Part shown: positions 12,540-23,594 of the stretch, in pieces
Layout of the letters: each line of letters begins with the position of its first letter
Position numbering within the stretch: position 1 is the first letter of the stretch
Assembly (NCBI GenBank): GCA_963573305.1
Contig: OY754331.1
Span: 7,350,868 to 7,414,867, forward strand
Direction: 5' to 3'
Source of the DNA: Pyrrhosoma nymphula
Lineage: Eukaryota; Arthropoda; Insecta; Odonata; Coenagrionidae
DNA: 64,000 nt
The notes under the pieces: model-generated
What the model was told of the DNA's origin: nothing
What the model saw: the letters and a program-made list of their open reading frames with translations, nothing else
Databases searched by the model: none
Made by a program: the position numbers and the translations under genes

Positions 12540-12611
12540 TTTCGGCTAATCCGATATTGCGTCATCAGTCGCATCCGAATTTCAAAATTGCCGATTGTGA
12601 ACGGATGAGAC
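12540..12611 (-). ncRNA. Hammerhead-ribozyme-like motif
   Basis: Read on the minus strand, the order is: a GTC triplet (12611-12609), TCATCCG (12608-12602), a loop, CGGATG (12577-12572), CTGATGA (12568-12562), an 18-base insert, and GAAA (12543-12540). TCATCCG can pair with CGGATG and the A before CTGATGA, giving a helix I of about seven pairs with a two-base bulge. The invariant core CTGANGA plus GAAA and a GTC at the helix I base are the hammerhead signature. Helix II pairs poorly (two good pairs after a mismatch) and helix III is weak, so this may be a decayed copy or a coincidence. It is not verified by folding. Confidence 0.35.
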
Positions 12612-15314
12612 TTGGATCCACATCTCCTCTCATCCCCTCCATTAAGATTCCATGTCCTTCGTTTGTCTTTTGAATCCTCCACCCCCCAAACCCCCATCCC
12701 CTTCCTCAGCTGACCTTGCGTAGACGCAATGTCACCTTACGACAGCCTGAGGAGGTGAAGAAGCGCTTTATAATTATTCGAGGAGATAATGAGCAAGAAG
12801 CCAACCAGACAATTCGACATTTCCGCCCTAGCGTAAGTAATTTTTTCTTTGCAATTAATTGTTCGTGTCTCAATTAATTCTCCTTTTATAAATCCATATT
12901 ATTTCATCTTTCGCATTTTCAACCGTTTTCGCTCACTGTTGTATTTCATAACGATGCAATCCATCGGAAGCCTAAAACATGTGTCCAATGATTTCAAAAC
13001 ACAGCGCATTATGGTTTGTTCGCAACTTAATTCCTATAAATAGAGCTCTCACCAACTCTATACTAAACTCTAATTTCACATTTTCGTCACATATTAAATT
13101 GTCATATTAATTATTATGTTATCTTTTGAATCAGCTTGGCTGCAGCGTCAAAACGTTTTCAGTTAAATGTCAAATAGAATTTTATCAGTAAGCCTTAGTG
13201 GTTACGTGCTTATATCTTTGTTGATATTTTTGAAAATCACATTCTGTAGTCATTTTTTCTGCCAATTTTGGCATATTTATTGTGTAATTTGAGTCGCTTA
13301 TTCCGTCAATGACGCAAGTAGCACGAGAGGACTTAATTGTTATTTTTGATTATTTACTTGAGAAATTTTGAAGATTTTTCCGTAGTATTATGATATTTTA
13401 ATATTGTTGGTAATATATGAATATGGTATGTTTTGCTCCTAACTGAAAAAATTTAATTTCAAAATCGGCCACATTAAACTGGCAGCGTAGTTGGATGCAG
13501 TAAACATTGTAGATAAATTGTATGCTATAAAATCATTGTAAGGTGGATAACAGTCGCCGTAAAAATGGTTATTGATATTATCAATCCATGTGAAGGAATT
13601 GTTGTCTTTGCTTTTCGAAAATTTCTTGCACTTTGATTCACCTCTGGGAAGTATTGGAAATCTCTAGCTAGTCGGTATGACCTGCACTCTATCGTCCGTT
13701 TTTTTCATTTTAATATCGTGATAATGGTTTGAAAAAGTTCATAATACCTTGTGGTATTTTGGTGGTTACATTTCAGTGTCCATTCTCGAATATTCCGGAG
13801 TCCGCACGCTAGGGTAAGAAAAGTATTGTGCGTCTAGTGCAATAGTGTTAGAATATACAAATGTTGAATGTATACGTACTTACTGTGTATATGAGTGCAT
13901 ACGAAGTCACAATACGACCGTAATAGGTGAATTTATACGAGGAAATTCGGAATTCATTACTATAACTTATTAGTCATGAGAAGTTCCTTCGGCGTCGTGA
14001 TTGATAAATAATGACTACACCTCTAACAGTATTTACATAGTACTGTTACCGGGAAGAATACGCAATTTATATCAATTTTATGAAAAAATGACCGGTGATA
14101 CTGTTTTACATTCTGTTTTTTACTGTCCATTTATCATAACCAATTATTCAAGAAACTATCTTAAAAAGGAGATTTGAAGTAATAGTTAAATATATTGAAG
14201 CAATCAATGAGAGAATAGTTCTTTAACCGTCATTAAAAGCATAAAAAAATTATTATTTCAAATGTATTGCCAAAACTCCATACGTATCACTTATAAATTT
14301 GATCCTTTATACTTAATACTTGAGGATGTGCGAGATGTTACGACTCTCCCAAGATGAAATGAATTCGTCATACCTAAGGGTTTTATGTTTAGTTTCAGTG
14401 CTTAATAATTACTAGGGGAAGAAGAGTTTTCTGGGCCGGGAATCGAACCATTGGCCTTATAACGGTTTTCCGGACCTTAAGTCCACGCAAAAGGTCCATG
14501 ACGTGATACCCGGTCCAAGGAAGCAATATGGCAATTTTTAATGCCACCAATTATTATCACGGTAAGAGTTGAGACGACTTTATAGCATTTATATTGTTTT
14601 TAAATGGCAGTTGATGTAAAAATATTGTGGTTTACTTTTTGACCATAATTAGTACGGCAAATCATCCACCGGCCATAAAAAATCTCAGCGTGCGAAAAAT
14701 GTTTCTGCGAATGAAAATGTCTGAAAAAATGTTTTTGTCACTACCATCAACGGCATTGCACATTTAAATTATGCAAATTGGACGGAGAGTGGTAATGTGG
14801 GAGAGGTTGCTCATTATTTAAAAAAAACTTGTGATTGTCCTTCTAAATTACTCAATAGTGCTGGTGAGCATATGATTTTGTACTTGAGGTGATTTCGACG
14901 GTTCGAATAAAAATATCCTTAAATATGTGTGAATGGTGTGTGAAAATGTAAGCATAGCTCTCCTTAATTTTCAATTAAGAGCTGCAGAATCCTTTTTAAT
15001 TATATTAATGCTATGCTAAATGTTCTCTAATATTATGAAAGCTCCCAATATAATTTTCATTATGCCCATATGATCTGACATTGCGCGTGAAAGTGAAAGA
15101 ATAGAAGCTGTTACGAGTTGCTGTAATGACAGCGTTTCATTGTGTAGCATAATGCATGACTATAAACGCGCAGTGGGAGCATCACCGTGGATGAAAAAAC
15201 CACCCAAGAGTTGATGAATGTTAAATTTACGTGTCGGCATGACGCTTACTGTGCATGTGATCAAAGTAATTAAACAGAAGTAAAAGAATTCCATATATAC
15301 TATTGAGCGCGCTT
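12612..15314. other. AT-rich stretch without a supported gene
   Basis: The only feature of note is at 14420-14525. On the minus strand it contains GGTTCGATTCCCGGCCCAG, a good match to a tRNA B box/T arm. The rest is AT-rich, with short frames of no recognisable content. Confidence 0.55.
14425..14525 (-). repeat. tRNA-derived SINE fragment
   Basis: The minus strand carries GGTTCGATTCCCGGCCCAG, an almost canonical RNA polymerase III B box in a T-arm setting (GGGCCGGGAATCGAACC on the plus strand). The expected A box upstream is not clear and the anticodon arm does not fold well. A decayed tRNA-derived SINE head is more likely than a working tRNA gene. Confidence 0.4.
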
Positions 15315-15431
15315 GGAAATAATCTAATTCAAACGATGCCTCATCGTCGTTCACCATTGCCAAATAAAGCCAATAAATCATTTAAGAATAGAAAATTTAC
15401 TATCTAATCGAGGTGCAACAAGTTTAAAAAC
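15315..15431 (+). repeat. 117-bp dispersed repeat, copy 1
   Basis: This block is almost identical (about two differences) to 18553-18669, in the same orientation. Both copies start at GGAAATAATC and end just after CAACAAGTT and a run of A. It contains AATAAA-rich sequence and an intact-looking segment GATGCCTCATCGTCG. The low divergence against strongly decayed neighbours means a recent copy event. It has no coding potential that I recognise. Confidence 0.9.
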
Positions 15432-18310
15432 AAAAAAAAATGTTTGAATATTCGTAAATCTTGAAAAAGGTTTTTGAAGTTGATGTTAAATTGGTTCAGT
15501 ATTCATCCAGGTAAAGAGATTCGTAGGCCTCATTTATGACACCCTGATCATTTTTTGTACGCGATATTTTCCTGTTCAAAGGTGTGGCTATTACCTCAGC
15601 GCTTTCGTTTGTTATTCCATTGGTGTCTTTGTGTTAATAGCTGTTATTAAGCTACGCCGAATAAGTTCATTGTACGTATTCTTTGTTCCCAATATTTTAA
15701 TATGCAAGAGTGACTATTGTGACTGGTCTTATTTACTTATTGCTACATATACTATGTGCCTACTAAGAAATGCGAAATAAACTCATTTAATGGGAAACCG
15801 TGGTGGGATTGGATTTTATCGTGATTTTTGAAACCCTTTCTATCACACGGGAAGAGCCCTCTGTAGCATCTTATGCTTTCGATGATAAGTATTCACCGTG
15901 TCGCCATTATTTCTCACCTTAAAGTTATTCGGAGAAAGGGTTGAAAAATATTCACTCGCGGCGGAAGCAGACGAAGTGTTTGTATTGCCGCATATTGCCG
16001 CGGTGAGACATTCAAATGTCCCCAAGAGCATCTCGTCTCTCTCCTCCCTCTATATGTAAAACGGTCAATATGCGAACCCCGTCTGTGCATAAATAAAACA
16101 TGAAACTGGAAGGGATGTCGTATTCATCTTCAAAGGAAATAAAGCAAAAAATACTTGTTTTCCATACGTTACAAGCGTGGTTTCTCGAATTTACGATCTC
16201 TCTCTCATCCCTCTTCTCTGTTGGGACCAAGCCACCCCAAAACACCCCACTCCATATGTTGCTGGTCACCATTCGTGGTGCTCCCACTAGCTCTTCTTCG
16301 CCGCGGAAGATTCTGTGCCTGCTGAGGAAGACAAGGGGATGACGCGCGCGTTGAAGTCTCCGAACCACCCCACCACCGCCACCCCCCGCTCTGTGGGCCC
16401 CTCTTCAGACCCCAAGGACAGACAAGGATGGTGTTCACCCCCCATGTATGGCCCCCACCCCAACTCCGTGCTCAGCACCAACCCAGCACCCACCCTACCA
16501 GCAATGAGATTCCGAGACTCCTGCCTTGCCTCGGGAGGCACCCTTCGCCCCATCTGCGGCAGAAAGGGATCCTTATTGTTCTGTGCAATCTCAATGAATC
16601 TCTCTGTTAACTCGCTGGAGATTCCGTCATTCCAAAATCCTCAATGCAATTCAATTTTTTTCCAACTCACTCGCTAGTTCATTTCCTCCGGCAGCCGATA
16701 ATCACACATGCATAGATACTGCCGCTATTGTCATTGTTTGGATGAGTGACTTGGAAAAGGTGTTTGTGAGTCCTGCTACCTGAGATTCGTTGCCTGCAAC
16801 TGAATCTGTTAAAGGCTGTTATAAACTTAAGTTGCTAGTTTTGAACGGAAAAAATTGCTATTGAAACATTTGTTGTTTGAAGTCATAAATTCAGTACCTA
16901 CATGACGACCTTCTTCTGAAAATTATTCCACACAAATCGATTTATTAATTTCGGCGAAAATCTCTTTCTTTCTATTATTCAACATTTCAATTGCACATGT
17001 GGTTAAATCTGCCTTTGAGCCATACGCAACCAGTGGTGAGAGACATCCTTCCTGATCAGAACATGTATTTCACCTATCGATGTTCAAGTACCGTGTTACA
17101 TATGTAAATCATAGTAAAAATCCGAAAAACCACTTTCCTCTTTCATGACGTTTTCAGGCTCGCCCCGATTCCATTCCTCTCCCACGTGGATCCGACTTTG
17201 AAAACATTCCGAGTGAGCTAATGGCGTGCTTCCAAACGCCTTTTCGTCAACGCCTCCCTTGCTCTTCCCTCCCTCTGCCTGACTGGTAATTTATTCGTTC
17301 CCACGTGGTCGGTTCCTTCTTTTCTTTTCCCCGTTCGCCTCCCCTCCCCCATCATTAAACATCACCACCCCTTCCTTCCCTCCCCCCCCCCAACCATCTT
17401 CTCAACCTGGAAGCGCCGCTTGTTTTGCGTCGCCGCACCAATTTCTTATGCGACACTCTTCTTCGTTAAAGAACCTCGTGCTGAATTGCTCGCGTGATTT
17501 CCCTCCACGCCCTCTCGGCTGTTTTGCATAATGATGCAGAGCGGATGACTTAATTCTTATGTGATCAGAATTCGTTAAAAGTGGTCGCATCGTGATTGCC
17601 CATCTAATCCGTGCCCTTCACGAGCAGTGCGCGGCCGATTTGTAGCATTTAATAAAACAGTGTAGTGCTTTTGCATTTATTATGTCCACCCATGTTGGTG
17701 AGAGGACTAAGGAGATCTAATTCCTCATTGATGAATGTGATAGTTTTGGGATAAAGGGATAAAAATACATTGATAACAGCATAAGGACAACCAGGAACAT
17801 GAGGTGATTACATTGATCCTCGTGAGTTATTTCACTGGCTCTTTGGTTCACAGGCAATTCCAGTCATTTAATTTACTATCAATATATTGAAGGAGTTTTC
17901 AGAAACTATTATCATGATTCCCACCAATACTCATTTGGCTAAAAATCTCTCTCTAAAACTTTATGGGTTCTTATTCTTTTTTGTTGAGAAACATACGCGT
18001 ATTTTTAGAAAGCGGAATAGAATATAATCGTAATTATAGCTATTTAGTTTTACGTAATGGAATAACTATTGATTTCGTAAAAATTGTTCATTATCTTTCT
18101 ATACACTAAGGGTCGGTTTTATAATGTCTGCTCCAACATTTTTTACCCTAATATCAGGTGTGGACGTGTTCTCCTGACTTACCGTGTGACGTGCTTCGTA
18201 ACACTCGTAATTGCAGTTGGCGTTAAGGTAAGCATTTTTTAAAGTTAACCAGACATAAAATCGAGCACAAATATAGTTCCAGGAGCAATGGCATTTGACC
18301 CATGATTTAT
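15432..18310. other. Stretch without a supported gene
   Basis: GC-richer patches at 16200-16640 and 17160-17420 carry C/T-rich tracts and low-complexity open frames on both strands. Two copies of the palindromic E-box CCACGTGG lie in the second patch at 17182 and 17301. There are no domains, RNA genes or clear repeats otherwise. Confidence 0.5.
17182..17308. promoter_or_regulatory. Two CCACGTGG E-boxes
   Basis: CCACGTGG occurs at 17182-17189 and 17301-17308, 119 bp apart, inside a C/T-rich patch of otherwise AT-rich DNA. CACGTG is the established core site for bHLH factors (Myc/Max, USF, MITF and clock proteins). Two exact 8-mers this close suggest a regulatory site, but no target gene is visible, so this is inference. 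Confidence 0.25.
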
Positions 18311-18379
18311 GGCAGGTTCTTGGCCTTAGCTCTATGGATAGATATTCAACTTAAGAAGAGAGTTTCAGGTCTCTGCCTC

Positions 18380-18552
18380 TCTGCCCTTTCCTACCCAAGG
18401 GAACAGAGCAGACTTCTATCTTCTTCTTCATTCTTCTACCGCCGATGATGATGGCTTGACCATCGAAACGTCCAAGTTTTCTTTTGTGAGTGTCCTTTTT
18501 GCGTGTTTCTGTGTTTGTTTAGTGTATCACTGTTTTATTTATGCATATACAA
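18380..18552 (+). repeat. Repeat end with hammerhead-like hairpin
   Basis: At 18438-18475 the sequence has CCGATGAT, then a five-pair hairpin GATGG-CTTGA-CCATC, then GAAACGTC. This matches the order of a type I hammerhead (CTGANGA, helix II, GAAA, a very short AC/GU helix III, cleavage triplet GTC). Two deviations are visible: C instead of U at the second core base, and one extra T before helix II. The T/G-rich tail that follows resembles the interior of the inverted-repeat element at 18701-18873. It directly precedes the second copy of the 117-bp repeat. Confidence 0.35.
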
Positions 18553-18669
18553 GGAAATAATCTAATTCAAACGATGCCTCATCGTCGTTCACCATTGCCA
18601 AATAAAGCCAATAAATCATTTAGGAATAGAAAATTTACTATCTAATCGAGGTGCAACAAGTTAAAAAAC
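18553..18669 (+). repeat. 117-bp dispersed repeat, copy 2
   Basis: Second copy of the block at 15315-15431, with about two substitutions over 117 bases. Upstream sequences differ completely between the copies, so the left boundary at GGAAAT is sharp. The right boundary falls in an A-run. The copy sits between two pieces of the hammerhead-like repeat family, so the block may be part of, or an insertion into, that family. Confidence 0.9.
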
Positions 18670-18700
18670 GAAATATCAAGGAAATTCACACGTGATGAAA

Positions 18701-18867
18701 ATATATCCAATAAGGAGTCACAGGCGTGACATGTAAAAAGTCATCATCAGTACTCTCTCCAGTTTAGAAGAAGGCGACTGCGTCGTCGAAAATTAAACCG
18801 TTCGTGTGAGTTTCTTTTGTTTGTGTCACTATGTTTTTTACTTGTCACGCCTGTGACTCCTTATTGG

Positions 18868-18873
<6 letters not shown>
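18701..18873. mobile_element. Small inverted-repeat element
   Basis: A 39-base left arm (18701-18739, containing AATAAGGAGTCACAGGCGTG) and its reverse complement at 18835-18873 differ at one position. The interior of about 95 bases includes GCGACTGCGTCGTCGAAAA, a hairpin followed by GAAA as in the neighbouring repeat at 18.44 kb. There is no coding capacity. It could be a non-autonomous Penelope-type repeat with inverted ends or a foldback MITE. A TA/TG microsatellite starts directly at its right end. Confidence 0.65.
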
Positions 18874-18899
<26 letters not shown>

Positions 18900-18904
18900 T
18901 TGTT
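18868..18904 (+). repeat. TA/TG microsatellite
   Basis: An uninterrupted (TA)n run passes into a (TG)n run and ends with TTTGTTT. It lies at the end of the inverted-repeat element, consistent with a microsatellite seeded by a retroelement tail. Confidence 0.95.
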
Positions 18905-18934
18905 TCAGCGTTGAAAAATATGTGCTGAACCCTC

Positions 18935-20240
18935 GTGGTAATGCAACAGAATATCAAGAAATACGGCGGCAGTAGTGCGCGTTGGACAGGGCATTGGTAT
19001 GGCCCTCAGCGAAGGAATGAACTGATGAAAGGAAGCGTCGTTTTAAGCGAGGTGAAGGAGGAGATACTTTTGAGATCACAGACAATGCCTTTTTGCTTGC
19101 TTGCCACCTCGTGCCATCTTCCCCCGTGTGCCAATTCAGGGTGCAACCTGCCTCATACTCCCTTCGTCGTCTCCTTGCCTCTCTTTGCTCTCCTCCATCG
19201 CCGCACCATCGATCAAGCAGCATGCCCGCCATCGTTCATCTCCTCCTCTCCTTTCTCTCCCACCCCCCTCTTCCCATCTCTCCCTCCCACCGACACCAAA
19301 GCCACACAAACAGAACCCACATGGCGCGCACATTGTCAAAGACCTCGTCCGAGACGCTCCTCAAGGGTAGGCAGGCGGTGCATATGGAAAGAGACCAACC
19401 CCTTACCCCCAACCCCCTCTCCCCCACCCCCCTCACGAGGTTCCCTGGGAAAACGCATTTATATTCTTACGTCGCACTCCTCCCAGCCTCACATGTCAAT
19501 TTATTTTATTTATATATCGCTGCGAGAGACGGAGGGAGGGAGGCCCCTCATAAACCCACCCAACACCCACTCCTTGGCGGAGGGACTTTTTAATTTTTGT
19601 TTTCATGTCCCCTTACCCCTTCTCCAGTCCCTTTTCTTCTATTTTCCCACCTCCTCTCGCTCCGTCTCTATCTCGAGGGGAAGGACCACTGTTGGACGTC
19701 TTCCAATATCGTTCCGGAGGTTGCAGTGGAAGGTCCCCTCCGAGTGGATAGCCAACTCCCCAGGCAGGCGAGAGAAGAAAGACCCTCGGTGTCGAGCGCT
19801 TCTCGCCTGTCATCCTCCACGTTGCCCCCGCGCGTGTTGCATTCCTCCTGATTGCTCGCTGCGGTGTTGGTTGCTGTTATCCGGAAGAGAATTGCCCACA
19901 TTGCGCGGTTCTAGAAGCCGCTACCAGAGTGCCGGACATCCACCTGCACTTTTTTGGAGGATGCGGTGCTAGATGACTCTCGACTTCTGCCGCCAGATTG
20001 TAATTTTCTTGGGTCATGCGATCCGCAAGGATCGGAACCTCAGCTGGGAGTCACATGCCTACCGATTTCTACAAAACCAAGACCTGCCAGAAGTTGATCG
20101 AGTGCCGTGGACTTGGGCTTTCATGAGCTTTTCCTTCTGGAAGCACCTGTATACACACCTTACAGACATTCTGTATACCTTCAGTGGCTGGCTGAGTAGA
20201 ACCAGCTCATCTTCCTATACAACTGAGCTCAACTTTTTAT
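18935..20240. other. GC-rich block, no supported gene
   Basis: A 345-codon open frame on the plus strand (18935-19972) stands out by length. Its product is a patchwork of proline/serine-rich low-complexity segments (CCTCTCTCC-type tracts in the DNA), with no domain, no signal peptide and overlapping open frames in all other phases. I consider it a composition artefact. The block may be a CpG-containing regulatory or exon-1 region, but nothing shows that directly. Confidence 0.5.
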
Positions 20241-23200
20241 GACTTAATAACCAGTCAAACGTTAATTTCAGGTTTTTATGATGTCATAGTTATCATCTCT
20301 CGAATTTAGAATCATTTGAAATTATTTTGAATTGTGGAATGCTCATTATGCGTGCCCGCAATCCAGAGGAATAATTCCTTCAAGTACGAGGGTGGTGACA
20401 TGCCATGCGTCATCAAGTTCGTGGTTGTACTCGTGGCGCGACTTGGTTTACGTGTGGTTCTACGATTGATAAAATCTAAAAGAGATCTTTTGTTCAACTT
20501 TTCTAAGTTTCTCACCCGCATAGACGCTATAGGTCGTTTTGCAAGTATAACAGGAGTGATTAAGTGCCAATATGCAGTTGCCGAATGCTATTGGAATATG
20601 TTTTCCGAAGAGCGTCGTTAAGCGCGGGATGTTTTTGAAAAACCTTTGTGATTGATCGATCGTCGTACGCCTTGCGGAGAAGGAGCGAAGTTCTTGACTT
20701 GATCCTCTGTTGGTGCGTGAGGCGAGTGTCGCGCTGAAGAGATGAGCCATCTATGAGGGTAACGTGTAACTTCTAAAGGATCTCCCTCAACGCTCTATCG
20801 TTTCCTAAGGTCTCGTGAAGTGAAGTGTAGATGGCGACTGCGTCTGTGGAAAAGCTAAATTAGCGGGAACAATTTGGAAGCGAGCCGGATAACTACAATC
20901 CAGCAATGATTAAGAAAAAGCGCATTGTGACATTCAGATTCTTATATCTTCGGTCAATCATTTATTAGCTAAAACAATTATAGTTCCACCATTTAATGAT
21001 ACGGCATGGGGAAATATTAATTGTTCTTACTGTATATCCGAGGTGTTTTTCCCTGTTTGCGAGTAAAAGGCTGAAAGGAGAGTTATCGTTGGAGAATTAA
21101 GCTGTTTCTTAAGTATTTTGCCACTTTATTGCCTACGATGTCCAAGTTTCAATATTTCGCGATAGTTTAGAGTCAGCAGGTATTATTAAAAATTTTATTT
21201 CCTTTGTTTTACAATATTAGATGTTTTGTCCGATCGTTTAAGTCGATATCCAGTTGGCTAGAGAGTGACGGAATACTTCTAGTATTATAATTAAACATTT
21301 GGCTATATTTGACCTATGTTGTTATCCTAATGATAAGTTAGTTTCTACGATAAAAATATTTTTAGGGAGATAGTTGGTCGTCAGCTCTTAAAACTGGCAA
21401 GATTTCTATTGTTTATTGTGTGATAAATGCTTTAGTGCATTTTTTATGAAGCTAATGTGGAAACTGCAATTTTTTGTTGACGTGGTTGCAATATTCTAAG
21501 AAAACTAATGCGAAATTATATCAGGCAGGAATGAACGAAATTCTTCGGAGGACAACGATCATGTTTTGTTTCTCACATCTCAAGTTTTCATTGGTGTATA
21601 TTTTACCTCATTTACTTATTATAAAATAAAACAGTTACTGCTGAAGTCAACATCGTCAAATCAGCCCGTGCCTTTTGAAACCGTGTTTTTTAGTTACACC
21701 GATAGTTTTTGAGTTTTTAAAACTAATCTGTTGCTTCGACTCCTGCATCGAGGAATGAACAAATAAATTTTAACATAATAATCAAAAATAGATTTCTGTG
21801 AAGTCTTTATTTATGAAAGCACTGATAAAATCTTCAATTATTTTCTCAATGAATTCTGATTTGTGTGGCACTTATTTTACAAAATCGAGAAAAGTTATTC
21901 ATTCGACCTCTTTTAAAAATTCATTTGAATTATGGATCGAGTACACGTTTAAGTCCGTCATCGGGAACTCTAGCATTAACGGGGTTCTGAATACTTAAGC
22001 CCAAAATGTTTAAATTTTTGGACGGTGATTCCGCAATTCCCTGTGGAAAACATAATTTGTGGAGAGCTCTGAAGGGCCAAAGTGAACAATTCATGTTTAA
22101 AGATCTCGTGTGCTGCTTGTTGTCACTACCCTATTTGGCGTGGTTCAGTTGTGACCACATTTGAACGTGGTTTGTTGATGTGCCTGGTACTTTTTATCCA
22201 GCAGTGACTCAAGTCATACCTGCAATACGTGTTGCATCGATTATAAATTGTATTTCTTTGGGGCGGACTTTAAGCGGACTAAATAATTTTTTCATCAGTC
22301 GTGTCTCCTTCATGTTTTGTCCATGATCATTTGAAGCCATTTTAATATACATGATTTTAGTAATTGTTCTAGGATGATTGTTGAAGTTGTATCCAGCAAA
22401 ATCATTGTAGATGGATAAAAATGCGTTTTTGGGCTATATCGACTTTCTACTTTCTGGCGATAAAATATTTACCAAAGAATACCTTACCTAATTATCGTCC
22501 ATATTACTACGAACCTTTTGCACTTAATTTGTATGTGGGCTTCGATGATTGTTCACTCTGCCAATCTTATCTTTACTGAATCCATACTCAATTAATAATA
22601 AACGGCGTACGCCTCTATCAGTTCAGATAAGTTCCGATAAGTTTAAGAGAAAAGGTTTTACTCAAAACAAGATTTTATTGAGATATGCAAAAATTGAGTG
22701 AAAAATTATAGCTTTCTAGTCCTGATTTGTCAAAAGCAAATCTTTTGCCATGAGAAGCAAAAAAAGCAAGGCTGATGTTGGATTTAATATAATGTTGATC
22801 AAAAGGAATATGGTTTATATCTCAGAGAAACTAAATCCCTATCGTTTTTTTTGCATTTTCTTTCTACATATTATTCTCCTGCTCTCTGAATGAGCAAAAC
22901 TTTAGTTTTTTTCTCTTTTGTAACTCTTTTATACGATGATATCATTTTTTTATAAATTTTCCGATAACTACGTTTAGTCGCGCATTGGAATGGGGTCCAC
23001 TACTCCATTGTGAATATTTAGAAGCGTGAATGTCTGTCCAAGTATTTTTTTTGGATATTCTTCCACTGTTTCGATAGTTGTCTAAAAACATTATTTTCAG
23101 ATGTAATGCTAAAAGCCTAACCAGAATTACCAAGAAAATACTTACAAATTCCAGGAGATGAAATCTGGAATTTGTAATACTTCATCAAAATGGTTCAGTG

Positions 23201-23440
23201 AATGTCATTTTAAATATAATTGAGAAAATACTTTATTTTTTGGCTGTATAGCATTTTTAAAATTATTGTTAACTATTTAGTAATATTTTTTAAGTACATT
23301 TTTAGTAGTTAGCTAGTTCATACTTCTTCAGTGGTCTTAGGGAATTCATTTTTTGGAATGGCAGAAACTGCAGATTTCGTTGTGCTGTTCTCCACGACTC
23401 CACGAATGTTTAAGACACTAAGAATTAGCATTCGAAACGT
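20240..23440. other. AT-rich stretch without a supported gene
   Basis: Two overlapping open frames at 20334-20750, one on each strand, have no recognised domain. The rest is AT-rich with short homopolymer runs. I see no RNA gene or clear repeat. Confidence 0.55.
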
Positions 23441-23445
23441 AATTA

Positions 23446-23594
23446 ATAAAAAAACAAGCACATGGTTATGTTTCCACACTTTATTTGAAACAACATGACC
23501 TAGGTCTCAATGATGACATGATATATGTCGTATCCTAGGTCATGTTGTTTCAAATAAAGTGTGGATTCACAACCAAGTGCTTGTTATTTTTCAT
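23446..23594. mobile_element. Inverted-repeat element, 58-bp arms
   Basis: The inner 32 bases of the arms (23473-23504 and 23534-23565, containing TTTGAAACAACATGACCTAG) are perfect reverse complements. Outer parts (AACAAGCACATGGTTATG against CACAACCAAGTGCTTGTT) extend the match to about 58 bases with a few mismatches. The 29-base centre holds TGATGACAT...ATGTCGTAT, a five-pair hairpin after TGAT, in the same layout as the hammerhead-like motifs nearby, but the expected GAAA reads GTAT. The element is too small to code. Confidence 0.75.

Noticed and set aside
14779..14800. TGGACGGAGA, the start of miR-184
   Set aside because: Only ten bases match, with no convincing complementary arm nearby.
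18935..19972. 345-codon open frame on the plus strand
   Set aside because: Longest frame in the window, but the product is proline/serine-rich low complexity with no domain. Several other long frames overlap it on both strands, as expected from a skewed GC-rich block.
20334..20750. Overlapping frames, one with a faint VYAGE.LRK segment like a GIY-YIG motif
   Set aside because: The segment lacks the following arginine/histidine and glutamate blocks, and its surroundings do not match a Penelope endonuclease.
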